DNA from: an uncultured Prevotellaceae bacterium
Lineage (GTDB): Bacteria; Bacteroidota; Bacteroidia; Bacteroidales; Muribaculaceae
NCBI GenBank assembly: GCA_937898675.1
Contig: CALEJB010000038.1
Span: 1-64,000 of the forward strand
Direction: 5' to 3'
Length of the DNA stretch: 64,000 nucleotides
Shown: positions 26,450-34,137 of the stretch, piece by piece
How the letters are laid out: every line of letters starts with the position of its first letter
How positions within the stretch are numbered: the first letter of the stretch is position 1
Made by a program: the position numbers and the translations under genes
Notes under the pieces: model-generated
Told to the model about the DNA's origin: nothing
What the model saw: the letters and a program-made list of their open reading frames with translations, nothing else
The model's database searches: none

Positions 26450-26457
26450 TATCTTTG
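26450..26457 (+). promoter_or_regulatory. -7 box of the YfhO gene
   Basis: TATCTTTG, 35 bases before the start. A TTTG at 26432-26435 is too close (14 bp) to be a standard -33 box. Confidence 0.5.
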
Positions 26458-26492
26458 TAAGTTCAAACAGCAAAATCTTAAAAACCTCGATA

Positions 26493-29042
26493 ATGGACAA
26501 GAAAGCATTAGACAAAAGATTGGTCGGGTCGTTGACGCTTGGCGACGTGGCCCGCTTTGTGATTGCGGTGATTGTGTTTGCCGCCATCTCGTGGATTTAT
26601 TTCTATCCCAATGATGTGAACGGCGACGTGCTGCGCCAAAACGACACCATGCAGGGCATTGCCAACGGCCAGGAGGCCAAGGTCTGGGCCGAGCAGCACG
26701 ACGGCGAGAAACCGCTGTGGACCGACGCTTTGTTTGGCGGCATGCCCACGTTCCAGATTTCGCCCTCCTATGAGGGTACCAGCCTTCTCAAGCCGGCCGA
26801 GGGGCTGTTCGGGCTGTTTTTCCCGCAGCCCGTGAGCTGGATTTTTGTACTCATGCTGGGCTTCTTCCTGCTCATGCTGGCGTTCAAGGTCAAGTGGTAC
26901 TACGCCGTGCTGGGCGCCATCGGGTATGCATTCTCCAGTTACTTTTTCATCCTGATGGGTGCCGGCCACATCTGGAAGCTCATGACGCTGGCCTACATCC
27001 CGCCCACCATCGCGGGCATCGTGTGGTGCTACCGCGGCAAGTATCTGGGCGGCATGGCCGTTGCAGCGTTCTTTGCGGCATTGCAGCTGATGAGCAACCA
27101 TGTGCAGATGACCTATTACTCGATGTTCCTCATCGTGCCGCTGGTTGTCGCGTTTCTTGTCAAGGCTGTCAAGGATAAGCAGATGGGCCGCTGGTGCTTG
27201 GCCACAGGGGCACTTGTCGTCGCCGCTGCGCTGGCGCTGCTCGCCAACTCGCCCAACTTGTATCTGACCCAAAAATATACCCAGGAAACCATCCGCGGCG
27301 GGCACAGCGAGCTCACTCCGACGGGTCCCGACGCTGCCAAGCCCACCAGCGATGGACTGGACAAGGACTACATCACCCAGTGGAGTTACGGCAAGGGCGA
27401 GACCTTTACCCTGCTCATCCCCAACGTCAAGGGCGGCGCCAGCATCAAGCCGGAGCATGGCGACAACACCATGCTGTCGCTTTCGGCCACCGGCAAGGCC
27501 GAGAAGATGGCCGCTAATGGCGAGTTGGGCCAGATGGAGATGCAGGCCCTGAGCCAGTTCACGCAATACTTTGGCGACCAGCCCATGACCAACGGCCCCG
27601 TCTATGTCGGCGCGCTCATCTGTGCCCTGTTCCTGCTGGGTTGCCTCATCGTCAAGGGGCCCGTCAAGTGGGCGCTGCTCATTGCCACCATCATCAGCAT
27701 CTTGCTCTCGTGGGGCCACAACATGATGTGGCTCACCGACTGGATGATTGACTACTTCCCGATGTACAACAAGTTCCGGACGGTGGCTTCGACGCTGGTC
27801 ATTGCCGAGATTGCGATGCCCATCCTGGCCGTGCTGGCGCTGCGTGAACTGTTCAAGGACCCCGACGGCTGGCGCAACTACCGCACGCCGCTGTTCATCT
27901 CCTTTGGCCTGTGCGCCCTGGTTTGCCTGGTTTCGGCCATCGCTCCGGGCATCTACGGCCACTTCTCGGCCACTGAGAATGAACAACTTGTGGCAACGGG
28001 CCAAATTCAGCAATATCCCGCTCTCGATGCCGCCATTGCCGCCGTGCGCGGCGCACTGGTGCGCGGCGACGCCTGGCGCAGCCTCTTCATCCTCGTCATC
28101 GGCTTTGCGGTGATGTTCGCTTACTTGAAGGGCAAGCTCAATGAACTGGCTGCCACGCTGCTTGTGGCAGGCATCGTGCTGGTGGACATGTATGCCGTGA
28201 ACAAGCGCTACATCGATGCCGATACGTTCACTTCGAGCTACGATGTGAGTGACCAGCCGTTTGCCCAGCGTCCTGCCGATGCCCAAATCCTGCAGGACAA
28301 GGACATGAACTATCGCGTGATGGATATCCAGCACTTTGGCGAGGCGATGCCCAGCTACTTCCACAAGACCGTGGGCGGATACCATGCCGCCAAGCTGTCG
28401 CGCTACAACGACCTGATTAACGAGCAGATTGCCAATAACAATATGCAGGTGCTCAATATGCTCAACACGCGCTATATCATCGCCGACGACCAGACTGTCC
28501 AGCGCAATCCCGACGCGTTGGGCAATGCCTGGTTTGTGGATTCGCTCACCTATGTGGACAATGCCGATCAGGAGATGGCGTTCCTGAATGCCTTCAACCC
28601 CGCCGTCAGCGCCGTGGCCGACGCCAAGTTCAAGCCGCAGTTGGGCGATGCCAAGGCCAAGCAGCCCGGCGACACCATCTATGAGACCAGTTACGCCCCC
28701 GACCACCTGACCTACAAGAGCCACAGCGCTGGCGGCGGACTGGCGGTGTTCAGCGAGGTTTACTTCCCGTGGGGCTGGAAGGTGAATGTTGACGGCAAAC
28801 CCGTGGAGATGGGACGCGTGAACTATGTGCTGCGCGCTCTGCAACTGCCTGCCGGCGACCATGAGATTGACTTCAAGTTCGCCCCCGACGAGGTCAGCAC
28901 GACGCAGACTGCCGCCACGGTTGCTGTCATTGCCATCTACATTTTGCTCCTGCTCGCTGTCAACTGGGCCATCTTTGGCGGCAAGTTCAGGAAGGAGCCT
29001 GCAGCAGCCGGCCACGATGAAGGCAAGGCCGATAAAGCCTGA
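26493..29042 (+). CDS. YfhO family multi-pass membrane protein
   Basis: 849 residues with about 12-13 hydrophobic segments and a C-terminal extracytoplasmic region (about residues 570-800) containing the NMLNTRYIIADD and VYFPWGWKVNVDGKPVEM pieces typical of YfhO proteins, then a final helix. YfhO members have a GT-C-like fold and are linked in Gram-positives to glycosylation of cell-surface polymers; the substrate here is unknown. It is followed 11 bases later by a methyltransferase-like gene starting at GTG, so the two are probably one transcript. Confidence 0.88.
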   Translation: MDKKALDKRLVGSLTLGDVARFVIAVIVFAAISWIYFYPNDVNGDVLRQNDTMQGIANGQEAKVWAEQHDGEKPLWTDALFGGMPTFQISPSYEGTSLLKPAEGLFGLFFPQPVSWIFVLMLGFFLLMLAFKVKWYYAVLGAIGYAFSSYFFILMGAGHIWKLMTLAYIPPTIAGIVWCYRGKYLGGMAVAAFFAALQLMSNHVQMTYYSMFLIVPLVVAFLVKAVKDKQMGRWCLATGALVVAAALALLANSPNLYLTQKYTQETIRGGHSELTPTGPDAAKPTSDGLDKDYITQWSYGKGETFTLLIPNVKGGASIKPEHGDNTMLSLSATGKAEKMAANGELGQMEMQALSQFTQYFGDQPMTNGPVYVGALICALFLLGCLIVKGPVKWALLIATIISILLSWGHNMMWLTDWMIDYFPMYNKFRTVASTLVIAEIAMPILAVLALRELFKDPDGWRNYRTPLFISFGLCALVCLVSAIAPGIYGHFSATENEQLVATGQIQQYPALDAAIAAVRGALVRGDAWRSLFILVIGFAVMFAYLKGKLNELAATLLVAGIVLVDMYAVNKRYIDADTFTSSYDVSDQPFAQRPADAQILQDKDMNYRVMDIQHFGEAMPSYFHKTVGGYHAAKLSRYNDLINEQIANNNMQVLNMLNTRYIIADDQTVQRNPDALGNAWFVDSLTYVDNADQEMAFLNAFNPAVSAVADAKFKPQLGDAKAKQPGDTIYETSYAPDHLTYKSHSAGGGLAVFSEVYFPWGWKVNVDGKPVEMGRVNYVLRALQLPAGDHEIDFKFAPDEVSTTQTAATVAVIAIYILLLLAVNWAIFGGKFRKEPAAAGHDEGKADKA

Positions 29043-29053
29043 CCGTTAGCATT

Positions 29054-29749
29054 GTGAACAAGACTCAACGATATTTGTCAGCCTGGAGCCGTCACCATCG
29101 CAGTGGCGGCTTCGGCATACATTCGCCGCATGCCTATGAGTTTGTCCGCACGGTGTTGCGCGGGCGGCTGCCTTACTATGCCTATGACGATATCGGCAAA
29201 TTGATTGACGCCGTCAAGTCGTGTACCACTGCGCCCCAGCGCCGTGCAACGGGGCTCATTGGCAACAGGGCGGCGCGCCTGCTGTTTCGCGTGACCAATT
29301 ATGTGACGCCGCGCCGCATCTTCCAGGCCGGCGCCGCTTCGGGTGTCGAGAGCGTGGTAATGCTCAGCGTGAACAGTGAGTGCCGCCTATGGCTTTATGA
29401 CCCATGCCTTGACGCAAACCCTGTGGCGGGGCGTGTGCTCGGCGACTGCCTCAACCGCATTGCGTGCTATGACGATGAGGCTGTGGCCGGCGAGGATTTT
29501 CTTGCGGCAAGCGGCGAGCCGGCGATGGCGCTGCTCAACATGCCCATTGGCGAGGCTGTGGCCTTCGGCCTGCTCGACGCCCATGCAGTGGTGGTGCTGA
29601 ACCAGATGCATCGCAACAAGGCGATGGCTGGCCTGTATGATGCCTGCTGTGGGTACATGACGGCGGGACAGACCTTCACCAACGGCAAGACGGCCATCCT
29701 GATTCCCAATCCCAAGTTGCAGCGCGAGGACTTTGAACTGTGGTTGTAA
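29054..29749 (+). CDS. SAM-methyltransferase-like protein
   Basis: 231 residues with a GTG start. The opening (GGFGIHSPHAYEFVRTVLRG) matches a Bacteroidetes group of O-methyltransferase-like proteins that begin with a GIHSPF-type motif. A glycine-rich SAM-loop candidate, FQAGAASGVESVVML, is near residue 97, but the acidic ribose-binding residue after the second strand is not obvious, so it may be degenerate. It is cotranscribed with YfhO. Copy 2 of the repeat element begins 14 bases after its stop codon. Confidence 0.65.
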   Translation: MNKTQRYLSAWSRHHRSGGFGIHSPHAYEFVRTVLRGRLPYYAYDDIGKLIDAVKSCTTAPQRRATGLIGNRAARLLFRVTNYVTPRRIFQAGAASGVESVVMLSVNSECRLWLYDPCLDANPVAGRVLGDCLNRIACYDDEAVAGEDFLAASGEPAMALLNMPIGEAVAFGLLDAHAVVVLNQMHRNKAMAGLYDACCGYMTAGQTFTNGKTAILIPNPKLQREDFELWL

Positions 29750-29763
29750 ACAGCCCTGCTCTG

Positions 29764-29922
29764 CACCTTTATCAAACAACATCAACAACTATGAACAACA
29801 TCAACAACTTTCTTTTATGATTGATACAATCTGACTAAGGGAGTACATTTATGATGATATTGGAACCGCCAAACGGAGTGAAATAAAAACAAGTTGTTTA
29901 CTGTTGTTCAAGTTATTTGACT
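29764..29922 (+). repeat. Repeat element copy 2 (GTT/AAC-flanked, with small ORF)
   Basis: The inverse copy of 13101-13250. The core is 135 bases with about 10 mismatches; near the right end this copy has an extra ~10 bases (one more GTTGTT-type unit). The left flank (TCAAACAAC...AACAAC) and right flank (GTTGTTCAAG...TTTGAC) are imperfect inverted repeats. Like copy 1, it lies directly downstream of a gene on the same strand. Confidence 0.85.
29851..29886 (+). CDS. Putative 11-residue peptide MMILEPPNGVK (copy 2)
   Basis: A 12-codon frame preceded by AAGGGAG nine bases from the ATG. It differs from copy 1 by two synonymous third-position changes and one Ile/Val codon change. Surrounding bases including the ribosome site (ctgactaagggagtacattt) are identical in both copies. 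Confidence 0.45.
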   Translation: MMILEPPNGVK

Positions 29923-29943
29923 AATATCTATTTATAATATAAA

Positions 29944-29977
29944 GACAACCGCCCTGGCATGTGCCCCGGCGGTTGTC
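29944..29977 (-). terminator. Terminator of the FKBP genes
   Basis: GACAACCGCC pairs with GGCGGTTGTC around a 14-base loop; on the minus strand it is followed by TTTATATT. It lies 30 bases after the stop at 30007. Confidence 0.8.
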
Positions 29978-30006
29978 GTGTGTGATGTGGCTTTATGGCC
30001 TTGCGA

Positions 30007-30999
30007 TTACTTCTTGTTCTTGATCATGGCCTTGGCAGCCTCGGCGTTCTTGGCGGGGAGGGGCTTGGAGCCAACCTTTGCGCTGGGCTTAACGGGCTTC
30101 TGGGGCATGCCTGCCTGCTTGCCGTCGTCAACGCCAAGGGTCTCGAGGTCAAAAATCAGCGTCTCGTTGGGGTCGATGCCGCGGTTGCCCTGTGCGCCGT
30201 AGGCCAGCTCACCGGGGATGACAACGGTCACCTTCTCACCGGGCTTCATCAGCTTGATCATCTCCCTGAAACCGGGGATAACACCCTGCAGGTTGAACAC
30301 TGCGGGCTGGCCCTCGGGGCTCTGGTCAAAGATTTCGCCGTTGATGTGCTTGCCCACATAGTTAACCTTGACGGTAGCGCTGTCGGCAAAGGTCTTGCCC
30401 TGACCCTCGTTGAGGACCTTGTAGGCGATTTCGCCCTTGATGGCCTTGCCAGCCTGGTCGGTGGCGCTAACGGCCTTGACGGTGTAGCTCTTGTCAGCCT
30501 TGATTTTGGCCATGTACTCCTCGCCGGCCTTCTTGTTGGCAACGGCCTTGGGCGAAGCAGCCATCACGCGGTCCAGCAGGGGCTGGATTTGCTGCTGCAG
30601 CTGCATCATCTCTTCCTGGCTCTTGGGGGCCTTGCTCATCAAGGCAGCCTTGAGGTGCTCCATGAACAGGTTCTTGTTGATGGGCATGCCGCACTGCTGC
30701 TCCAGGCCCATATAGAGCTGGGCAACCTGCATACCGGCCTGCATGCCGGCGGCAAAAGACTTGCTGGTGTCGGCACCGGCAATGAACTTGATGCCCTCAA
30801 GCACCTCGTTGATGTTGAGGGTGGAATCCATGCCGAATTGCTGGCTCATGCCAGCGCCGTAGAGGTCACCAAATACCATGCTCAGCGAGTCCATGGTCTC
30901 GCTTGCCTCAGCGTTGCTGCTGCCGTTGCCGCAGCTGCTGCTGCTCAATGTGCCGACCAACATCAGGCCTGCAAATGCGAGTGCAAAAATCTTCTTCAT
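30007..30999 (-). CDS. FKBP-type peptidyl-prolyl isomerase lipoprotein
   Basis: 330 residues. A lipoprotein signal with lipobox SSSC-G (Cys23) is followed by a helical FKBP_N dimerisation region (about 35-195), an FKBP domain (TVKVNYVGKHINGEIFDQSPEG ... VIPGFREMIKLMKPGEKVTVVIPGELAYGAQG, about 205-300) and a Lys/Ala-rich tail. It is a membrane-anchored periplasmic chaperone that isomerises Xaa-Pro bonds, like FkpA/Mip. A second FKBP gene precedes it with a 59-base gap, so both may be transcribed from the promoter at 31677-31707. Confidence 0.92.
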   Translation of the reverse strand: MKKIFALAFAGLMLVGTLSSSSCGNGSSNAEASETMDSLSMVFGDLYGAGMSQQFGMDSTLNINEVLEGIKFIAGADTSKSFAAGMQAGMQVAQLYMGLEQQCGMPINKNLFMEHLKAALMSKAPKSQEEMMQLQQQIQPLLDRVMAASPKAVANKKAGEEYMAKIKADKSYTVKAVSATDQAGKAIKGEIAYKVLNEGQGKTFADSATVKVNYVGKHINGEIFDQSPEGQPAVFNLQGVIPGFREMIKLMKPGEKVTVVIPGELAYGAQGNRGIDPNETLIFDLETLGVDDGKQAGMPQKPVKPSAKVGSKPLPAKNAEAAKAMIKNKK

Positions 31000-31058
31000 A
31001 ATAATAAAAACGTGAAATTTTTAAATTGAATAATGTTGATATAAAAATGTTTTGTTGC

Positions 31059-31646
31059 TTACTTTTTCTCCACCTTGATCAGTTGCACGTCAAAGATGAG
31101 CGTGCTGTTGGGCTGGATGGGGCCGGTGCCGTGGGGACCGTATGCCAGATTGGACGGGATGAACAGGCGGTAGGCGGCGCCTTCCTTCATCAGCTGCAGG
31201 CCCTCGACCCACCCGGGGATGACCTGGCCGACGGCAAAGGTGGCGGGCTCGCCGCGCTCCTCGCTGCTGTCAAACACGGTGCCGTCAATCAGTTTGCCGG
31301 TGTAGTGCACCGTGACCACATCGTTGGGACCGGGCTGCGCGCCGGTGCCTTCCTTGACCACAAGGTACTGCAGGCCGCTCGCGGTGACCTTCACGCCCTC
31401 GGTGTTCTTGTTTTGCTCCAGGTATTCGCGGCCCAGGCGCTCGTTGTCGTCGGCAGCCTGTTGCTGGAGATTGGTGAAAAACTCGGTGACGGTCTGCTTG
31501 GCCTCGTCAAAGGTCATTTGCTGCTCTGCGCCCTCGTAAACGGCGCGAAGGCCATTGGCAAAGTCGTTGATGTTGAGCTCCTTGACGCCCGAACCGATAA
31601 AATTGCCGGCCATGCTCAGGCCTAATGCGTAACTTAACTTATCCAT
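31059..31646 (-). CDS. FKBP-type peptidyl-prolyl isomerase, no signal peptide
   Basis: 195 residues. The helical FKBP_N part (MDKLSYALGLSMAGNFIGSGVKELNINDFANGL) is followed by an FKBP domain (VVTVHYTGKLIDGTVFDSSEERGEP ... VIPGWVEGLQLMKEGAAYRLFIPSNLAYGPHG). I start at 31646 because a consensus promoter (31677-31707) lies inside the longer open frame. It lacks a signal peptide, unlike its neighbour, so this copy is probably cytoplasmic and the pair may divide the work between compartments. Confidence 0.9.
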   Translation of the reverse strand: MDKLSYALGLSMAGNFIGSGVKELNINDFANGLRAVYEGAEQQMTFDEAKQTVTEFFTNLQQQAADDNERLGREYLEQNKNTEGVKVTASGLQYLVVKEGTGAQPGPNDVVTVHYTGKLIDGTVFDSSEERGEPATFAVGQVIPGWVEGLQLMKEGAAYRLFIPSNLAYGPHGTGPIQPNSTLIFDVQLIKVEKK

Positions 31647-31676
31647 TAAAAATTGTATGTTCTTGAAAAATCTGTG

Positions 31677-31707
31677 CAAAGATAGTGCAAATCGAGCGCA
31701 GAACAAA
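31677..31707 (-). promoter_or_regulatory. Promoter of the FKBP operon
   Basis: Minus-strand -7 TATCTTTG (31677-31684) and -33 TTTG (31704-31707), spacing 19 bp. The 16-base segment GCAAAGATAGTGCAAA around the -7 box is repeated at 31760-31775, where no -33 box is present. Confidence 0.75.
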
Positions 31708-31811
31708 CAAACTTGTTTGTTTTTATGCCGAGATGCCGCCTATCTTCGCTAAAACCTTGGCAAAGATAGTGCAAAATATGGTGCGGGTGTACGATTTTGC
31801 ATTTTTTTTAC

Positions 31812-31819
31812 TATTTTTG
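31812..31819 (+). promoter_or_regulatory. -7 box of the sirtuin gene
   Basis: TATTTTTG, 50 bases before the ATG at 31870. No -33 TTTG at normal spacing. Confidence 0.5.
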
Positions 31820-31869
31820 CATGCGGCAATCATTAAAAACGGTAAGCAACAAAATTAACAGATAAAGCT

Positions 31870-32574
31870 ATGAAGAAGAAATTAGTGATATCGTCGGGTG
31901 CCGGCATCAGCGCCGAGAGCGGCATCAAGACCTTTCGTGACTCGGACGGGCTGTGGGAAAACTACAATGTGATGGATGTGGCCAGTGACGAGGGCTTTGC
32001 CCGCAACCCCGCGCTGATTCACAGGTTCTACAACGAGCGCCGTGCTCAGGTCATCAACGCTCAGCCCAATGCGGCCCACCTGGGGCTGGTGGAACTGGAA
32101 AAGGACTTTGACGTGCGCATCATCACCCAGAATGTCGACGACCTGCATGAGCGTGCCGGCAGCACCAATGTGCTGCACCTGCACGGTGAGTTGATGAAGG
32201 TGCGCTCGATGCGCCGCGAGGACCGCCTCTACACGCTGCCCTGCGACCAGTTGAGCGACAAGGGGCTGGAAACCACGGTGGACACGCTGGACCCCTATGG
32301 CGACCATGTGCGCCCCCACATCGTTTTCTTTGGCGAGGCGGTGCCCAACATGGAGCCCGCTGCCCAGTTGGCCCACGACGCCGACATCTTTGTCGTCATT
32401 GGCACCACGCTGGTGGTCTATCCCGCCGCCGCGCTCATCCAGTATGTCAAGAGCGGCGTGCCCATCTACTACATTGACCCCTGGCCCGCCCAGGTGCCTG
32501 AATGGGTGAATGTGATTGCCAAGCCCGCCACCCAGGGCGTCGCCGACCTTATCGAAATCTTAAGGAAGGGCTAA
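31870..32574 (+). CDS. Sirtuin, NAD-dependent protein deacylase (class III, CobB-like)
   Basis: 234 residues. It removes acyl groups from lysines using NAD. The NAD site (SGAGISAESGIKTFRDSDGLWE), TQNVDDLHERAGS and the catalytic His in LHLHGEL are intact. The FYNERR segment supplies the Tyr and Arg that mark class III sirtuins able to remove succinyl or malonyl groups. The four zinc cysteines of classical sirtuins are missing: the segment after HGELMKVRSMRRED has only one Cys. This agrees with a zinc-less Bacteroidetes subgroup, as I recall it. It is monocistronic. Confidence 0.9.
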   Translation: MKKKLVISSGAGISAESGIKTFRDSDGLWENYNVMDVASDEGFARNPALIHRFYNERRAQVINAQPNAAHLGLVELEKDFDVRIITQNVDDLHERAGSTNVLHLHGELMKVRSMRREDRLYTLPCDQLSDKGLETTVDTLDPYGDHVRPHIVFFGEAVPNMEPAAQLAHDADIFVVIGTTLVVYPAAALIQYVKSGVPIYYIDPWPAQVPEWVNVIAKPATQGVADLIEILRKG

Positions 32575-32586
32575 TCGCCTGGCAAG

Positions 32587-32636
32587 ACAACAGTTACGGC
32601 CGCCTCTGCGTTAGCATGGGCGGCCGTAGCTGTTGT
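32587..32636. terminator. Hairpin between convergent genes
   Basis: A long stem (ACAACAG-TACGGCCGCC with GGCGGCCGTA-CTGTTGT, one mismatch) between the sirtuin gene and the lipoprotein gene. No T-tract follows directly, but position and strength fit a bidirectional terminator. Confidence 0.65.
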
Positions 32637-32649
32637 GGCTGCAAGTTTT

Positions 32650-33015
32650 TTAGTCTTTGAATTTGATGATGGTGTTCTCACCGGCTTGGATGGTGACGAT
32701 GTCCTGGAAGAGCAGGCGCTCGTCCTTTTGTCTAACCATTACGCGGCGGGTGCCCTGCTGGGCGCCATATTTCATGCCCTTGACCTCACCGTCGTCAAGC
32801 ACCTCGGCAGTCGAGGCGAGGAATGTCTTGTCCAGGCCCGAAATGTTGACCCACAGGTCGTCATAGTGCTGCCCCGACTCGCTCACAAAGACGAGGAACC
32901 CGAAGGTGTCGGTGGTCGCATAGCTCTTGTCGAGCTTGTAACTGTTGCCCGAGCATCCGCCCAGCATCACCAGGCAGCAGGCACAGCACAAGGCATATAT
33001 GAACCGTTTCACCAT
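32650..33015 (-). CDS. Small lipoprotein of unknown function
   Basis: 121 residues with a lipoprotein signal (lipobox LGGC, Cys21). The remainder appears beta-rich (GFLVFVSESGQHYDDLWVNISGLDKTF...) and carries no motif I recognise. It follows the threonine dehydrogenase gene by 9 bases on the same strand and is probably cotranscribed, but no functional link is evident. Confidence 0.7.
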   Translation of the reverse strand: MVKRFIYALCCACCLVMLGGCSGNSYKLDKSYATTDTFGFLVFVSESGQHYDDLWVNISGLDKTFLASTAEVLDDGEVKGMKYGAQQGTRRVMVRQKDERLLFQDIVTIQAGENTIIKFKD

Positions 33016-33024
33016 CGTCGAAAA

Positions 33025-33978
33025 TTAAAGGCCGAACTTGACGCGCAGTTTCTCAATCATGTCCTTGGTCATGGCGTCCAGGTCATACTCGGGCTTCCAG
33101 TCCCACTCCATGCGGGCGCAGGTGTCGTCCAGCTTGTTGGGCCAGGAGTCGGCGATGCCTTGGCGCAGGGGGTCCACCTGGTACTCCATCTCAAAGCCGG
33201 GGATGTACTCCTTGATTTTCTGGTAGATGACCTCGGGGTCAAAACTCATCGACGCGATGTTGAACGAGTTGCGGTGAACCAGGCGCGAGGGGTCGGCCTC
33301 CATGATCTCGATGGCGGCGCGCAGGGCGTCGGGCATGTACATCATGTCCATGAGGGTGCCGGCAGCGATGGGGCAGGTGAATTTCTTGCCCTGCACGGCG
33401 CTATAGTAGATGTCCACGGCATAGTCGGTGGTGCCGCCGCCGGGAGGGGTGACATAGCTGATGAGGCCCGGGAAGCGCACCGAGCGGGTGTCAACGCCGA
33501 ACTTCAGCGCATAGTAGTTGCTGAGCAACTCGCCGGTGACCTTGGTCACGCCGTACATGGTGCGGGGCTGCTGGATGGTGTCCTGGGGCGTGCCGTCCTT
33601 GGGGGCGTTGGGGCCAAAGGAGCCGATGCTGCTGGGAGTGAAGACGGCGCATTTTTTCTCGCGCGACACTTCGAGCACGTTCATCAGGCCGTCGATGCCG
33701 ATGTGCCATGCCAGCTGGGGCTTGTTCTCGGCAACGGCGCTCAGCAGGGCGGCCAGGTTATAGATGGTGTCGATGTTGTACTTGTCAACGACGGCGCCAA
33801 TTTGGGCGGCATTGGTGATGTCGACAACCTCCGAGGGACCGCTCTCGAGCAGTGCGCCTTTGGGTTCTGCGCCGGGGATGTAACCGGCCACGACGTTGCC
33901 TGTGTAGATTCCTCTCAATTTCATGGTCAGCTCGGAACCGATTTGTCCCGTCGAGCCGATGATCAGAATATTCTTCAT
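33025..33978 (-). CDS. L-threonine 3-dehydrogenase, SDR type
   Basis: 317 residues. It oxidises threonine to 2-amino-3-ketobutyrate with NAD. This is the short-chain (epimerase-fold) form found in Bacteroidetes and animals: Rossmann loop IGSTGQIGSEL, the catalytic Ser/Thr in TPSSIGSFGP, the Tyr and Lys in MYGVTK, and the characteristic FPGLISYVTPPGGGTTDYAV substrate segment. Its product is the substrate of kbl at 23751-24941. A minus-strand -7 box TATTTTTG lies at 34021-34028. Confidence 0.9.
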   Translation of the reverse strand: MKNILIIGSTGQIGSELTMKLRGIYTGNVVAGYIPGAEPKGALLESGPSEVVDITNAAQIGAVVDKYNIDTIYNLAALLSAVAENKPQLAWHIGIDGLMNVLEVSREKKCAVFTPSSIGSFGPNAPKDGTPQDTIQQPRTMYGVTKVTGELLSNYYALKFGVDTRSVRFPGLISYVTPPGGGTTDYAVDIYYSAVQGKKFTCPIAAGTLMDMMYMPDALRAAIEIMEADPSRLVHRNSFNIASMSFDPEVIYQKIKEYIPGFEMEYQVDPLRQGIADSWPNKLDDTCARMEWDWKPEYDLDAMTKDMIEKLRVKFGL

Positions 33979-34020
33979 TGGTTTATAATTTGGTTTTTGG
34001 TTTTATCGTTAATGATGCCA

Positions 34021-34028
34021 CAAAAATA
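34021..34028 (-). promoter_or_regulatory. -7 box of the threonine dehydrogenase gene
   Basis: Minus-strand TATTTTTG, 42 bases before the ATG. No good -33 box. Confidence 0.5.
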
Positions 34029-34070
34029 CTCCTTTTTATATTAGTGTGCAATAATGATTGGATTTTTTTT

Positions 34071-34102
34071 CTTGCAGGATAACTTTTCATTTAGTAAATT
34101 TG
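34071..34102 (+). promoter_or_regulatory. Promoter of the aldo/keto reductase operon
   Basis: -7 TAAATTTG at 34095-34102 with a weak -33 CTTG at 34071-34074, spacing 20 bp. Confidence 0.55.
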
Positions 34103-34137
34103 TGACCTGAAAAGGTATCTAAAAACACAGTAATAAG

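Noticed and set aside
26508..29015. An 835-codon open frame antisense to the YfhO gene
   Set aside because: No domain, skewed composition (Gly/His/Gln/Val), and the sense frame is a clear membrane protein family with a promoter.
13101..29922. The inverted element pair as ends of a 16.8-kb composite transposon
   Set aside because: The DNA between the copies is ordinary core gene content (aroQ, rbfA, kbl, cdd, YfhO) with no transposase, and I see no target-site duplications.
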